Positions 24,216 through 33,331 of a DNA stretch of 50,539 bases are shown here, piece after piece; within the stretch, counting starts at the first letter, position 1; each line of letters begins with the position of its first letter. This DNA comes from an uncultured bacterium. GTDB lineage: Bacteria; Actinomycetota; Coriobacteriia; Coriobacteriales; Coriobacteriaceae. The notes beneath the pieces are model-generated. The model was not told the DNA's origin. It ran no database searches and worked only from the letters and a program-made list of their open reading frames with translations. The position numbers were made by a program, and so were the translations under genes. Where the stretch lies: positions 1-50,539 of the forward strand of contig CAJMMD010000017.1 of assembly GCA_905214465.1 (NCBI GenBank). The letters are read 5' to 3'.

Positions 24216-24395
24216 GTGTTTGATGACGATGACCTGTTCGATCTGGTAGACGATCCGTTTGAGTGGGATTTGCTGCTCGATGACGATGAGTTGGAGCAGG
24301 ACCGCAAAAAGCAAAAGGATAAGAACGCCCGGGGTAAAGGTTCGAATAAAAAGGACAAGCGTCGCCGAGGTCTGTTCGGCGGGCTCTTTGGGTAA
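24216..24395 (+). CDS. Small charged protein, acidic head and basic tail
   Basis: About 59 residues. The first half is strongly acidic with aromatic and Leu residues (FDDDDLFDLVDDPFEWDLLL), the second is a Lys/Arg-rich linker ending RRRGLFGGLFG. Start: GTG at 24216 with GGAGA 5 bases upstream; an ATG at 24204 in the same frame has no site. It lies 66 bases before the phosphoesterase gene and may be co-transcribed, although a TATACT at 24416-24421 offers that gene its own promoter. I recognise no family. The charge split and the terminal GLFGGLFG, which could touch membrane, are all that can be said. Confidence 0.55.
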   Translation: MFDDDDLFDLVDDPFEWDLLLDDDELEQDRKKQKDKNARGKGSNKKDKRRRGLFGGLFG

Positions 24396-24461
24396 TTGTC
24401 GCATCGCTGCGTCTGTATACTAGACAGGTCTTATACGCGTTGCGAAATGAGGACAGAGACG

Positions 24462-25007
24462 ATGATGTGGTTTACCGCCGACCTGCACCTGGGCGATACG
24501 AATATCCTGCACGACATGGATCGACCGTTTGACTCGGTCGAGGAGATGAACCGCCGTGTCATCGATGTCATCAACGAGTGCGTGGCTGTGGACGACCGCC
24601 TTTATGTCCTGGGAGACTTTACGTATCGATTGCCCCTGGCGGAAGCGGTGCGCCTGCGCGAGCGCATCGAATGTCAGAACGTAACGCTCATCTGCGGTAA
24701 CCATGACGGCGACTGGGAAGATCCAGACGCGCCGCACATTTGGGATGAGGTGCGCGATTATCTGGAGGTCGCCCCCGGTTACGCTAAGGGCCATCGCCTG
24801 GTAATGAGCCATTACCCCATGCTCAGCTGGAACGGCAAGGCGCGTGGCGCCATCATGTTGCACGGGCACATTCACAGCAGGGGAGACCGCACCAACGCGC
24901 GCAACCGCGATCGCGAGCGCCCCATCTTTCGCTATGATGTCGGCCTCGATGCCAACGAGTACAAGCCCGTAAGCCGTGACCAAATCCTAGGCTTCTTTGG
25001 ACTGTAG
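24462..25007 (+). CDS. Metallophosphoesterase
   Basis: About 181 residues. All calcineurin-like motifs are in order: DLHLGD, GDFTY, CGNHDGD, SHYPM and HGHIHSR, giving the two-metal site. The short length and the NILHDMDRPFDSVEEMN context match the small cytoplasmic phosphoesterases often annotated near YfcE-like or phage-type enzymes. Start at 24462, with GAGGA upstream. It is followed by a 70-base gap and the antiterminator gene. The substrate (phosphodiester or phosphoprotein) is not evident. Confidence 0.88.
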   Translation: MMWFTADLHLGDTNILHDMDRPFDSVEEMNRRVIDVINECVAVDDRLYVLGDFTYRLPLAEAVRLRERIECQNVTLICGNHDGDWEDPDAPHIWDEVRDYLEVAPGYAKGHRLVMSHYPMLSWNGKARGAIMLHGHIHSRGDRTNARNRDRERPIFRYDVGLDANEYKPVSRDQILGFFGL

Positions 25008-25080
25008 CTGTAAGTGCAGGTAGAATGAACGCGCCGCGCGGATGGTCTGTGCGGCGCGTTTCAGTAGGAGCGATGAATCC

Positions 25081-25917
25081 ATGAGGGCTATCCAGCGCAT
25101 TAACCATAACGCTGCCATCTGCGAAGACGGCGTGGGGCGTCAGCTTATCGCGCTGGGCCGCGGTATCGGCTTTGGCGATATGCCGCATGAGGTCGACCTG
25201 GATGTCATCACGCGTACCTTTTACGGCATCGATTCAAAGTACCTGGCGTTTATCGATGAGGTCGATCCCGAGGTGCTGGAGTTTTCTGCTCAGCTGGCCG
25301 ATATCGCGACCGGACAGCTTTCGTACGAATTGAGTCCTAACCTTCCCATTACATTGGCAGACCATATTCAGTTTGCCATTAAGCGCGCCCGCGAACACAT
25401 GGTGGTGTCGTTGCCGCTTGAGCGCGATCTTGAGCAGCTGCATCCCATCGAATACCGCTTGGGCGAGCTGGCTGTTCGCGGTATCCAGAAGAGCTTTCAT
25501 GTGCGCATGCCCCGAAGCGAGGCCGCGGGCATTGCCATGTCGATTGTCAACGCATCGGTTAAGCCGAGCGAGCGGCGCGTGCTTGCCGAGCAGCACGAGG
25601 AGCGACTGCTCGATATGACGGTCGCGATTATTCAAGAAGAGTTGGGTGTGACGGTCGATCGCTCGTCGTTCGCCTTTGCCCGCTTTGCCACTCATGTGCG
25701 CTATCTGCTCGACCGCGTGGCAAAGAAAGAGCCGATCGATACCGAGAACTCCGGTCTTTACGACGTGCTCGTGGAGCAGTATCCGGCGGCATCGCGTTGC
25801 GCTCACCGTGTCGACGATCTGATTCAAGAGACCTTTGGCGAGCCATTGGCCCAAGAGGAGCTCGTCTATCTGATCATGCATGTGAATCGCGTGGCTTCTG
25901 TCCACTCGGATAAATAG
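25081..25917 (+). CDS. BglG/LicT-family transcription antiterminator
   Basis: About 278 residues. Residues 1-58 are the RNA-binding CAT domain (MRAIQRINHNAAICEDG...LIALGRGIGF). Two PTS regulation domains follow, with conserved His in LADHIQFAIKRAREH and HPIEYRLGE (PRD1) and in FARFATHVRYLL and LIMHVNR (PRD2), the sites phosphorylated by HPr and the PTS. The ATG at 25081 has AGGAGC upstream. It should bind the RNA target at 26030-26066 and prevent termination before the PTS gene at 26258, so the operon is induced by its sugar. The arrangement is the classic bgl/lic one. Confidence 0.93.
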   Translation: MRAIQRINHNAAICEDGVGRQLIALGRGIGFGDMPHEVDLDVITRTFYGIDSKYLAFIDEVDPEVLEFSAQLADIATGQLSYELSPNLPITLADHIQFAIKRAREHMVVSLPLERDLEQLHPIEYRLGELAVRGIQKSFHVRMPRSEAAGIAMSIVNASVKPSERRVLAEQHEERLLDMTVAIIQEELGVTVDRSSFAFARFATHVRYLLDRVAKKEPIDTENSGLYDVLVEQYPAASRCAHRVDDLIQETFGEPLAQEELVYLIMHVNRVASVHSDK

Positions 25918-26012
25918 GCTCTCTGGTATTTCCTTTCCGTCATGGCGACCGTTCGCGGGTCGTTTGCTACCGTTCGTCGGTAATCTGAGCCGCAACGAAC
26001 GCATCTGCCGCA

Positions 26013-26119
26013 TATACTCGCCGTGTGTTGGGTGTTACTCACGGCGCAGCTCCGAGAGGCACTACCGATTCTGCCGAGACCATAATTGGGTCTCTGTCGG
26101 TTGTGCGCGGGGCTTTTTT
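26013..26119 (+). promoter_or_regulatory. Promoter, RAT antiterminator target and overlapping terminator of the PTS operon
   Basis: A TATACT -10 box at 26013-26018 is followed by a ribonucleic antiterminator-like sequence at 26030-26066 (GGTGTTACT ... AGGCACTACC). Its 3' side overlaps the terminator stem ACCGA/TCGGT with GAGACC/GGGTCTC, ending in GGCTTTTTT at about 26111-26119. Binding of the BglG-type protein would favour the RAT and block the terminator. The rest of the 340-base gap has only two small hairpins (near 25950 and 25970). Confidence 0.7.
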
Positions 26120-26257
26120 CATGTCGATCCACCCGGGAATCACATGCAAATCAATCTCTTGCCAACTGGTATCGCGCGCTGCGCAGGCGCGAGCGGAATC
26201 GTGCGTCTTGGTGCCGTGAAGTCCCACGGCCTTTAGTTGGAAGAGGAGGGATTCGAC

Positions 26258-27706
26258 ATGACTGTCGATAACAAGAAGATTGCCGAGGACGTGCTCGCTG
26301 CCGTCGGCGGCGCCTCCAATGTGACGAACGCGACGCACTGCATGACCCGCTTGCGTCTGAACCTCAAAGATCAGTCCATTCCCAATGATAATGAAGTTAA
26401 GAAGATCAAGGGTGTGTTGGGCGCACAGTGGTCTGGCGGCCAGTATCAGGTCATCATTGGCCAGAACGTGCCGAAGGTCTATGACGCCGCCATTGCGCTG
26501 GGCGTCAAGGGCGAAGGCTCCATTGACGAGAACCTCGATGACGGCACCAAGGAGCCACTGACGGTCAAGACTGCGGGCAAGAAGGCCCTTAACTACCTGT
26601 CCAAGACAATGTGCATGACGATCCCCATTATCATGGGCGCCGCCATGTTCCGCACACTTGCCGTACTTTGCGGCGACGGCATGCTCGGTATCTGGTCTGC
26701 AGATTCTGACATCTACAACTTCTTCTACAACTGGATTTACAACGCCGGCTATTATTTCCTCCCTGTCTATCTGGGTTGGGCTGCCGCAAAGCAGCTCGGC
26801 TGCAGCCAGCCGCTCGGCATGATGCTCGGCGGCGTGCTCATTGCCCCCGAGTTCATGACGTTGGTCAACGCCGCTGCGGATTCTGGTGCTACGACCACGA
26901 TGGTTTACGGCGTGCTCCCGGCTCAGCTGAACAACTATTCTGCGACCGTGCTTCCCATGCTGCTGTCTATGCCGGTGCTGATGGTCGTCGAGAAGTTCAT
27001 GAAGAAGATCATCCCCGACATGCTCTCCACGGTGTTTGTGCCCGTGTGCACCATGGCTGTGATGACCCCCGTTTCCCTGTGCGCCCTAGTTCCGATTGGT
27101 TCCATTCTGGGCGACCTGGTCGGCAACTTTATGTTCGGCCTCGGAAACGCTGGCGGCATCGTCACGATCCTCTCCCTCGTCGCCATTGCCGCGCTTTGGG
27201 AGTTCCTGGTTATGACCGGTATGCACCAGGTTCTGATTGCCCTCGGCATTGTGCAGGTGCTCACCTCAGGGTCTGACTCCTGCGTTATGGTCGCGGGTGC
27301 TATCGCTCAGTTCGCCACGTGGGGCATGGCCTTCGGTGCCTTCCTGCGCCTTAAGGAGGTCGACGAAAAGGGCGCTATGCTTGGTTTCTCGCTCTCCGGC
27401 ATTGTCGGTGGCGTGACGGAGCCCGCGCTGTATGGCTGCGGCTTTAAGTATACTCGCTGCCTGGGTGCCATGGTCGCGGGCGGCGCTATCGGCGGCCTGA
27501 TCGCGGCTCTCACTAATGTGACCACGTATGTTTTGGGCGCAACTAATATCCTAGGTATTACAGGTTATGTTGCAGGCGGAACTGCTAATCTCGTATGGGG
27601 CTGCGTTGCATCGGGCACTGCATTTGTTGCCGCCGCTGCCATCGCCTACTTCTTTGGCTTTACCAAGGAGCAGCTCGACGAAGACGCTGCTGCCGCCAAA
27701 GCCTAA
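26258..27706 (+). CDS. PTS transporter, beta-glucoside-type EIIBC
   Basis: About 482 residues. EIIB comes first with the phosphorylated Cys28 in NATHCMTRLRL, then EIIC with about ten membrane segments and GGVTEPALYGCGFKY, the family signature near the sugar site. No EIIA domain is attached, so it must borrow one encoded elsewhere. It imports and phosphorylates a sugar. The linked BglG-type antiterminator and ChbG-type deacetylase suggest a beta-linked disaccharide, perhaps N-acetylated; no phospho-glycosidase is adjacent. The ATG at 26258 has AGGAGG 8 bases upstream. Confidence 0.92.
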   Translation: MTVDNKKIAEDVLAAVGGASNVTNATHCMTRLRLNLKDQSIPNDNEVKKIKGVLGAQWSGGQYQVIIGQNVPKVYDAAIALGVKGEGSIDENLDDGTKEPLTVKTAGKKALNYLSKTMCMTIPIIMGAAMFRTLAVLCGDGMLGIWSADSDIYNFFYNWIYNAGYYFLPVYLGWAAAKQLGCSQPLGMMLGGVLIAPEFMTLVNAAADSGATTTMVYGVLPAQLNNYSATVLPMLLSMPVLMVVEKFMKKIIPDMLSTVFVPVCTMAVMTPVSLCALVPIGSILGDLVGNFMFGLGNAGGIVTILSLVAIAALWEFLVMTGMHQVLIALGIVQVLTSGSDSCVMVAGAIAQFATWGMAFGAFLRLKEVDEKGAMLGFSLSGIVGGVTEPALYGCGFKYTRCLGAMVAGGAIGGLIAALTNVTTYVLGATNILGITGYVAGGTANLVWGCVASGTAFVAAAAIAYFFGFTKEQLDEDAAAAKA

Positions 27707-27783
27707 AGCATCCGTTCGGTAGGACAATTATCTGGGGCACTTGGCTGCGCTTCAAGTGTCCCTTTCCGTAGATGGGGGTCAAT

Positions 27784-28548
27784 ATGAAGCAATTGCTCAT
27801 TCGTGCCGACGATATCGGTTATTCGTATGCCGTTAACCTGGGGATTGCCCGCAGTATCAATGAGGGCCTGGTGCGCTCGGCGGGACTTATGCCCAATATG
27901 CCCGAGGCCGAGCGTGGCTGGTCGCTCGTGGCGGATGTCGGCATTGCGGTGGGTCAGCATACCAACGTGTGCCTGGGCAAGCCGTGTGCCGACCCGGCGC
28001 TCATTCCGAGCATGCTCAACGAGAACGGCGAGTTCCATAGCAGCCGTACCTTCCGCGATCATTTTAAGCGCGGCGAGGAGTTGATAGACTTCGACGAGGC
28101 CTGCATCGAGATCCGCGCGCAGCATGACCGCTTTGTCGAGATCGTGGGCCGCGAGCCCGATTACTTTGAGGCCCATGCCGTCATGAGCAAAAACCTTAAC
28201 CGAGCGATCTCGGCGGTTGCTCAGGAGCTGGGCCTTAAGGAGCAAAAGGCGAGCTTCGACCCCGCGGCTGTGGTGCATTGCGGAGATACTGATCTGCGCA
28301 TGGTGATGCGCTCGATGGAGCCGGGCTACGAGCCCAAAGAGGCAATCATGCAGACGGTTCGCGAGATGGTGGACGGCGAGACGGTCGTCTTTGTGTGCCA
28401 TCCGGGCTATCTCGATCGTTTTATCTTGGAGAACAGCTCGCTCACGACCGACCGCACCAAGGAAGTCGATGCGCTGATTGACCCCGAGCTTCGCACTTGG
28501 CTTGAGTCTCAACCTGATCTTCGCCTGATCGACTACCGCGACCTGTAA
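27784..28548 (+). CDS. chbG: ChbG/YdjC-type carbohydrate deacetylase
   Basis: About 254 residues. The metal-binding Asp pair lies in LIRADDIGYS; the His residues are in GQHTNV, FEAHAVMS and CHPGYLD. In Escherichia coli ChbG removes one acetyl group from diacetylchitobiose 6-phosphate before cleavage, and here the gene follows a PTS permease in the same orientation, which supports a role on its product. GGGGGT lies just before the ATG at 27784, which I prefer to an ATG at 27772. The operon ends with a terminator at 28595-28629. Confidence 0.88.
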   Translation: MKQLLIRADDIGYSYAVNLGIARSINEGLVRSAGLMPNMPEAERGWSLVADVGIAVGQHTNVCLGKPCADPALIPSMLNENGEFHSSRTFRDHFKRGEELIDFDEACIEIRAQHDRFVEIVGREPDYFEAHAVMSKNLNRAISAVAQELGLKEQKASFDPAAVVHCGDTDLRMVMRSMEPGYEPKEAIMQTVREMVDGETVVFVCHPGYLDRFILENSSLTTDRTKEVDALIDPELRTWLESQPDLRLIDYRDL

Positions 28549-28558
28549 GGACCCAAGT

Positions 28559-28589
28559 CACCACAAAGGGGACAGTCGCCTTTGTGGTG
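28559..28589. repeat. GGGGACAG-type hairpin
   Basis: Perfect 11-bp arms CACCACAAAGG / CCTTTGTGGTG enclose GGACAGTCG. It shares the GGGACAG theme with the REP-like repeats at 15559-15613 and 42643-42695, but its arms differ. No T-run follows. Confidence 0.65.
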
Positions 28590-28594
28590 GTTCT

Positions 28595-28629
28595 GGCGCC
28601 GTTGCCATTATGGCGGCGGCGTCTTTTTT
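28595..28629 (+). terminator. Rho-independent terminator of the PTS-chbG operon
   Basis: A GC-rich stem (GCGCCGTTGCC with GGCGGCGGCGTC, imperfect) is followed by CTTTTTT. Confidence 0.75.
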
Positions 28630-28687
28630 GTCCGTGCGGCGCGGTAGAGTGTAGGCGGTTGAAATTTGCGTCCATCGAGGAGCTGCC

Positions 28688-30445
28688 ATGAACGAGATCA
28701 AGTGCCCGCATTGCGGCGAAGTTTTTAAGGTCGATGCGTCCGGTTATGCGGATATCGTCAAGCAGGTGCGCGATGCCGAGTTCTCGCGCGACCTGGATGA
28801 GCGCGTGAAGGCGGTCCAGCGCGAGGGCGAGCAGGCACTGGAGCTTGAGCGCTCGCGCTCGACGGCTGCTTTGCAAAAGGCAGAGTCTCAGCGCGACGCT
28901 CAGCTTGTCGAGCAGAAGAATGCTGCAGCTCAGCAGCTGGCGCAAGAGGTTGCCAAGCGCGACGCTGAGCTTGCCGAGCTGCGCGCCAAGCTCGAAGGCG
29001 CTGCCGCAGAGCGCGAGAGTGCAAGTCAGCGCGCGGCGGTTGAGGCCCGCGCCGATGCTCAAAAGGAGAATGCCGAACTGCAGCGCGAGATCGACAACCT
29101 GCGTGCGCAGTTGGGGCGCAAAGATGATGAAGCCAAGCTTGCCGAGGCAGCGGCACGCAATGCTGCTCAAAACGACCTGTCCGCACGTGATGCCCAGATT
29201 GCCGAGCTGCAAGCCAGGCTCGCCGCGGCGGACAAGGCCCAGGAGATGGCGCTTGCTGCTGCTGCGGCCGAATCGCAGCGTGAGCTCGAGGCCGCTCGCA
29301 GCGAGGCCGAACGTACGCTTGCTGACTATCGCGCGAAGGTTCAGGAGAAGTTTTCCGTCGCAAAGGCTCAGTCCGAGCAGGAGGCCGAGGGTCTGCGTGC
29401 TCAGCTGCGCGAACAGGAACTGACGGCCAAGATGAACCTATCGGAGGCGGTCGCCGCGGCGGAGCGTGAGCGTGACGAGGCCCGCGCCAAGCTCACGAGT
29501 GAGCTGGCGGTGCGCGATTCACGCGAGGAGCAGGCCAAGGCGGCACACGAGCTCGAACTTGCGCAGACCAAGCGCGCGAACGAGGAACTGATTCGCTACA
29601 AGGATGAAGAGATTGAGCGCCTTAAGGACATGAAGGTCCGCCTGTCCACCAAGATGGTGGGCGAGTCGCTCGAGCAGCACTGCGAGACCGAGTTTAATCG
29701 TCTGCGCATGACGGCGTTTCCCAACGCGTACTTCGAGAAAGATAACGATGCGTCCGAGGGCACCAAGGGCGACTTTATCTTCCGCGAGTGCGACGCGAGC
29801 GGCAACGAGATCATTTCGATCATGTTCGAGATGAAAAACGAGAACGACGAGACCGCGACCAAACACAAGAACGAGGATTTCTTTAAGAAACTCGATCACG
29901 ATCGCCGCCAGAAAGGCTGCGAGTATGCGGTGCTCTGCACCCTGCTGGAGCCCGAGAGTGACCTCTATAACGCGGGTATCGTCGACGTGAGTTACCGCTA
30001 TGAGAAGATGTACGTGATCCGCCCGCAGTTCTTCATCCCCATGATTACGCTCCTTCGCAACGCCGCTATGGGTTCGCTTCGCTATAAGCAGGAACTGGCG
30101 GAGTACAAACAGCAGAATATCGATGTCACGAACTTCGAAGCCAAGATGGAGAAGTTCAAGGATGGCTTCTCGCGCAACTACAACCTGGCGAGCAAGCAAT
30201 TCGAGTCGGCAATCAAGGAGATCGATGCCGCCATTAAGCAGCTCGAGAAGACCAAGGACGACTTGCGCCGCAGCACCGAGAACCTACGCTTGGCCCACAA
30301 CAAGGCCGATGAGCTTACCATTCGCAAGCTCACATGGGGCAACAAGACCATGAAGGCAGCGTTTGACGAGGCGCGCGAGGCTGCGCCAGAGACAAACGAG
30401 GAGCCAGCCGAGGCGGATTCGTATGAGGTCGAGGATGCCGAGTAA
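28688..30445 (+). CDS. DUF2130 protein with long coiled coil
   Basis: About 585 residues. It opens with a small zinc-ribbon-like CPHC pair (only one clear pair), then a very long coiled coil rich in Ala, Glu, Gln and Arg (about 20-310). The DUF2130 domain covers about 320-470 (KGDFIFRECDASGNEIISI, FEMKNEN, EDFFKKLDHDRRQKGCEYAVL), and a second coiled coil and acidic tail follow. The D...ExK-like arrangement in DUF2130 (FRECD ... IMFEMKNE) resembles a PD-(D/E)xK nuclease fold; function is not established. GGAGCTGCC precedes the ATG. It is monocistronic, between terminators. Confidence 0.88.
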   Translation: MNEIKCPHCGEVFKVDASGYADIVKQVRDAEFSRDLDERVKAVQREGEQALELERSRSTAALQKAESQRDAQLVEQKNAAAQQLAQEVAKRDAELAELRAKLEGAAAERESASQRAAVEARADAQKENAELQREIDNLRAQLGRKDDEAKLAEAAARNAAQNDLSARDAQIAELQARLAAADKAQEMALAAAAAESQRELEAARSEAERTLADYRAKVQEKFSVAKAQSEQEAEGLRAQLREQELTAKMNLSEAVAAAERERDEARAKLTSELAVRDSREEQAKAAHELELAQTKRANEELIRYKDEEIERLKDMKVRLSTKMVGESLEQHCETEFNRLRMTAFPNAYFEKDNDASEGTKGDFIFRECDASGNEIISIMFEMKNENDETATKHKNEDFFKKLDHDRRQKGCEYAVLCTLLEPESDLYNAGIVDVSYRYEKMYVIRPQFFIPMITLLRNAAMGSLRYKQELAEYKQQNIDVTNFEAKMEKFKDGFSRNYNLASKQFESAIKEIDAAIKQLEKTKDDLRRSTENLRLAHNKADELTIRKLTWGNKTMKAAFDEAREAAPETNEEPAEADSYEVEDAE

Positions 30446-30461
30446 GGCATAGCGGATAGTG

Positions 30462-30508
30462 AAAAAGCGGGGCTGCTGGCGATGTTGCCAACAGCCCCGC
30501 TTCGTTTC
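30462..30508. terminator. Bidirectional terminator between DUF2130 and helicase genes
   Basis: The 15-base arms around 30466-30480 and 30487-30501 pair with one or two mismatches. T-runs lie on both outer sides, and the two genes converge here. Confidence 0.8.
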
Positions 30509-30524
30509 GTCCCAATATGCTTGG

Positions 30525-33206
30525 CTAATCCTCGAGCAAATCCTCGATAAAACCGACGCGGTAGTTCTTGAAGATGACCTCGCCACCGTCTTGCGTGGCG
30601 TCCAGATCGACATCGCCCATGATGCCAAAGTCGTGGTCGCCGTCCTCGTCGGCAAAAATCTGGTGCACGTGCCACACGTGGAGCGCCTTCTCGTCGGACT
30701 CGTCGATCGAGAACATAGCAGAGGAGCGCGCGTCGCCGTCGGTGAGAATCTCCTCGTGCTGCTCGTGGTAAGCGTCGAGTGCTTTTTGCCAGCGGATCTC
30801 GCTCATGCCCCAGTCGTCGTCGAGTTCGCCCAGGTCGCGCACATGCTCGCGGGCGGCAAGAGTCACGCGGCGGAAGAGCGCGTTGCGCACCAACAGCGTG
30901 CAGCCGCGACGGTCCGCCACGACCTCGTCGATGCCCTGCGGCGGCGTGGCGTCGAGGGCTGCCGGGTTGCCAGCGTTCTCCCACTCGTCTACCAAGCTCG
31001 AGTCGACCGAGCGCACCACAAAGCCCAGCCACGAGATAATGTCGCGCAGGCGCTCGTCGCGCTTCTCGATGGGTACGGTGCGGTCGAGCGAACGGTAAGC
31101 CTCTGCCAGGTAGCGCAGCAAAATGCCCTCGGAGCGGGCGATGCCGAGCTTTTGAATGTAGCCCTTAAAATCGCTCGCGCTCTCCAGCATATCGCGCAGA
31201 ACGCTCTTGGGAGAGAGTTGGTAGTCGTTTGCCCAGGGTACTTCCTGGCAGTACTTGTCAAAGGCGGCGTCGAGCAGGTCCTCAAGCGGCTTTTCGTACG
31301 TGACGTCCTGAATACGCTCCAGGCGCTCCTCATACTCGATGCCGTCGGCCTTCATCTCGGCCATAGCGCGATCGCGCGCGGCACGCTCCTGTGCGCGCAG
31401 CACCTGTTTGGGGTCCTCGAGCGTGGCCTCGACCATCGAGATCAGATCCATGGTATAGGTCTCGCTCTCGGGATCGAGCAGCTCCAGCGCGGCAAGCAAA
31501 AACGGTGAGAGCGGCTGGTCGAGCGCAAAGTCCTCGGGCAGGTCGACCGTCAGCGCGTAGTCGATGTCCGGCGCGGCATCAGCCGGAGCGTCGGGTGCGG
31601 GCGGTACCTCGGTGCGCACGACGACGCCGGAGTCGATGAGCGTGGCGAAGATTTCGTCGGCGCGAACCTCGAGCTTAGCCTTTTCTTCGGGAGTCTGCAG
31701 GCTCGTCTCGATGAGGTCGTGTACGCGGGCGCGGGCGTCGCCGCCCTGCTCGACCACGCTAATCACCATGGAGTGTGTGATGCGAAGGCGCGGCTTGAGC
31801 GTTTCGGGCTGCGTCTCGATCAGGCGCTCAAAGGTCTGCTTGTTCCAGGTGACAAAGCCCTCGGGGGCCTTCTTCTTTTTAATCTTGCGGAGCTTCTTGG
31901 GGTCGTCGCCCGCCTTGGCCATGAGCTTGGCGTTCTCGATCTCGTGCTCGGGTGCCTCGGCAATCACCATGCCCTCGGTATCGAAGCCCGAGCGGCCGGC
32001 GCGACCGGCAATCTGATGAAACTCGCGGGCGCGCAGACGACGCATCTTGTAGCCGTCGAACTTGGTGAGCGCGGTGAGCACCACGGTATGGATGGGCACG
32101 TTGATACCGACGCCGAGCGTATCGGTGCCGCAGATGACGGGCAACAGGCCCTGTTGTGCCAAGCGCTCGACCAGCAGACGATAGCGCGGCAACATGCCAG
32201 CATGGTGCACGCCGACGCCGCATCCGAGCAAGCGCTTAAGAATCTTGCCAAAGGCCGTCGAGAAGCTCGTGCCCTTGGCCGCCTCCTTGATGGCCCCACG
32301 CTGCTCCTTGCTGGCAATACCAAAGTTGGCGAGGGATTGCGCCGTCGCAAGTGCGGCGTCCTGGCTAAAGTGCACGATGTAGAGCGGGGCCTCGCCGCGG
32401 CGCATTGCGAGCTCGACCGTGCCCTCGAGGGAGGTCGTCACGTAGTCGTAGCTCAGCGGCACGGGGCGTGGGGCATCGACGACCAGATCGCACGCGGCGC
32501 CGGTGTGCTCCTCGAGTGAGGCGGCGATCGCGGTGACATCGCCGAGCGTGGCGCTCATGAGCATGAATTGTGTGTGAGGCAGGGTGAGCAGCGGTACCTG
32601 CCAGGCCCAACCGCGATCGGGGTCGGCAAAGTAGTGGAACTCGTCCATGGCGACGCAGCCCACATCGGCATCTTCGCCCTCGCGCAGTGCGTCGTTAGCA
32701 AGGATCTCTGCCGTGCAGCAGATGACGGGCGCTTTAGTATTGATATGCGTGTCGCCGGTGATCATACCGACGTTATCGCGGCCGAGCACCTGTACCAGGT
32801 CGAAGAACTTTTCGCTGACCAAGGCTTTGATGGGGGCCGTGTAATAGCAGCGCTTGCCCTGCGCCATGCCCATAAAGAGCATGCCCAGCGCGACGAGCGA
32901 TTTGCCCGATCCGGTCGGTGTGCCCAAAATGACGTGATCGCCGGCAGCCAGGTCCATGAGGGCCTCTTCTTGGTGATCCCACAGCTCGATGCCGCGGTCG
33001 CTCGTCCATTCAAAGAAGCGTTCGAAGGCCTGATCGGCCGTGAGCCACGGTTCGGGCTCACTGCCGTCTTCGGGCTCCCACCAGGTGGGGGAGAGCGCGC
33101 CGAGCGAGCCGAACTCGGCCTCGGTTCCCGTGCCGCCCGAGAATGAGCTGGCGGCGCCGGCGCCCGAGACGGTGCTGGCGGCGGTATCTGTCGTGGTCTG
33201 TGCCAT
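30525..33206 (-). CDS. Ski2-like DEAD/DEAH helicase with DUF3516-type tail
   Basis: About 893 residues. Helicase motifs are in order: Walker A GTPTGSGKS at 95-103, IKALVSEKFFDL, CCTAEILAN, DEFH (Walker B), SATLGD, HHAGMLPRYR, TDTLGVGINVP and QIAGRAGRSG. The last ~400 residues correspond to the DUF3516 region found in actinobacterial helicases of this type. Relatives of Ski2/Mtr4 act on structured RNA in decay or ribosome assembly, so an RNA role is likely. The start is ATG at 33206; the ribosome binding site is weak (AGAGAAAG), and a TTG at 33239 would add 11 residues. A 119-bp element lies upstream. Confidence 0.9.
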   Translation of the reverse strand: MAQTTTDTAASTVSGAGAASSFSGGTGTEAEFGSLGALSPTWWEPEDGSEPEPWLTADQAFERFFEWTSDRGIELWDHQEEALMDLAAGDHVILGTPTGSGKSLVALGMLFMGMAQGKRCYYTAPIKALVSEKFFDLVQVLGRDNVGMITGDTHINTKAPVICCTAEILANDALREGEDADVGCVAMDEFHYFADPDRGWAWQVPLLTLPHTQFMLMSATLGDVTAIAASLEEHTGAACDLVVDAPRPVPLSYDYVTTSLEGTVELAMRRGEAPLYIVHFSQDAALATAQSLANFGIASKEQRGAIKEAAKGTSFSTAFGKILKRLLGCGVGVHHAGMLPRYRLLVERLAQQGLLPVICGTDTLGVGINVPIHTVVLTALTKFDGYKMRRLRAREFHQIAGRAGRSGFDTEGMVIAEAPEHEIENAKLMAKAGDDPKKLRKIKKKKAPEGFVTWNKQTFERLIETQPETLKPRLRITHSMVISVVEQGGDARARVHDLIETSLQTPEEKAKLEVRADEIFATLIDSGVVVRTEVPPAPDAPADAAPDIDYALTVDLPEDFALDQPLSPFLLAALELLDPESETYTMDLISMVEATLEDPKQVLRAQERAARDRAMAEMKADGIEYEERLERIQDVTYEKPLEDLLDAAFDKYCQEVPWANDYQLSPKSVLRDMLESASDFKGYIQKLGIARSEGILLRYLAEAYRSLDRTVPIEKRDERLRDIISWLGFVVRSVDSSLVDEWENAGNPAALDATPPQGIDEVVADRRGCTLLVRNALFRRVTLAAREHVRDLGELDDDWGMSEIRWQKALDAYHEQHEEILTDGDARSSAMFSIDESDEKALHVWHVHQIFADEDGDHDFGIMGDVDLDATQDGGEVIFKNYRVGFIEDLLED

Positions 33207-33331
33207 GTGTGGTTGCTTTCTCTCGCGATTGTCCGCCAACTATTATGGCGTAGCGGCGGCGCGGGGTGCCAGCGCGCGAGAAAATGCAGGAAATGGGCGT
33301 TCTGCCCAGCCGTTTGGTGCAGTAGCCAGCT

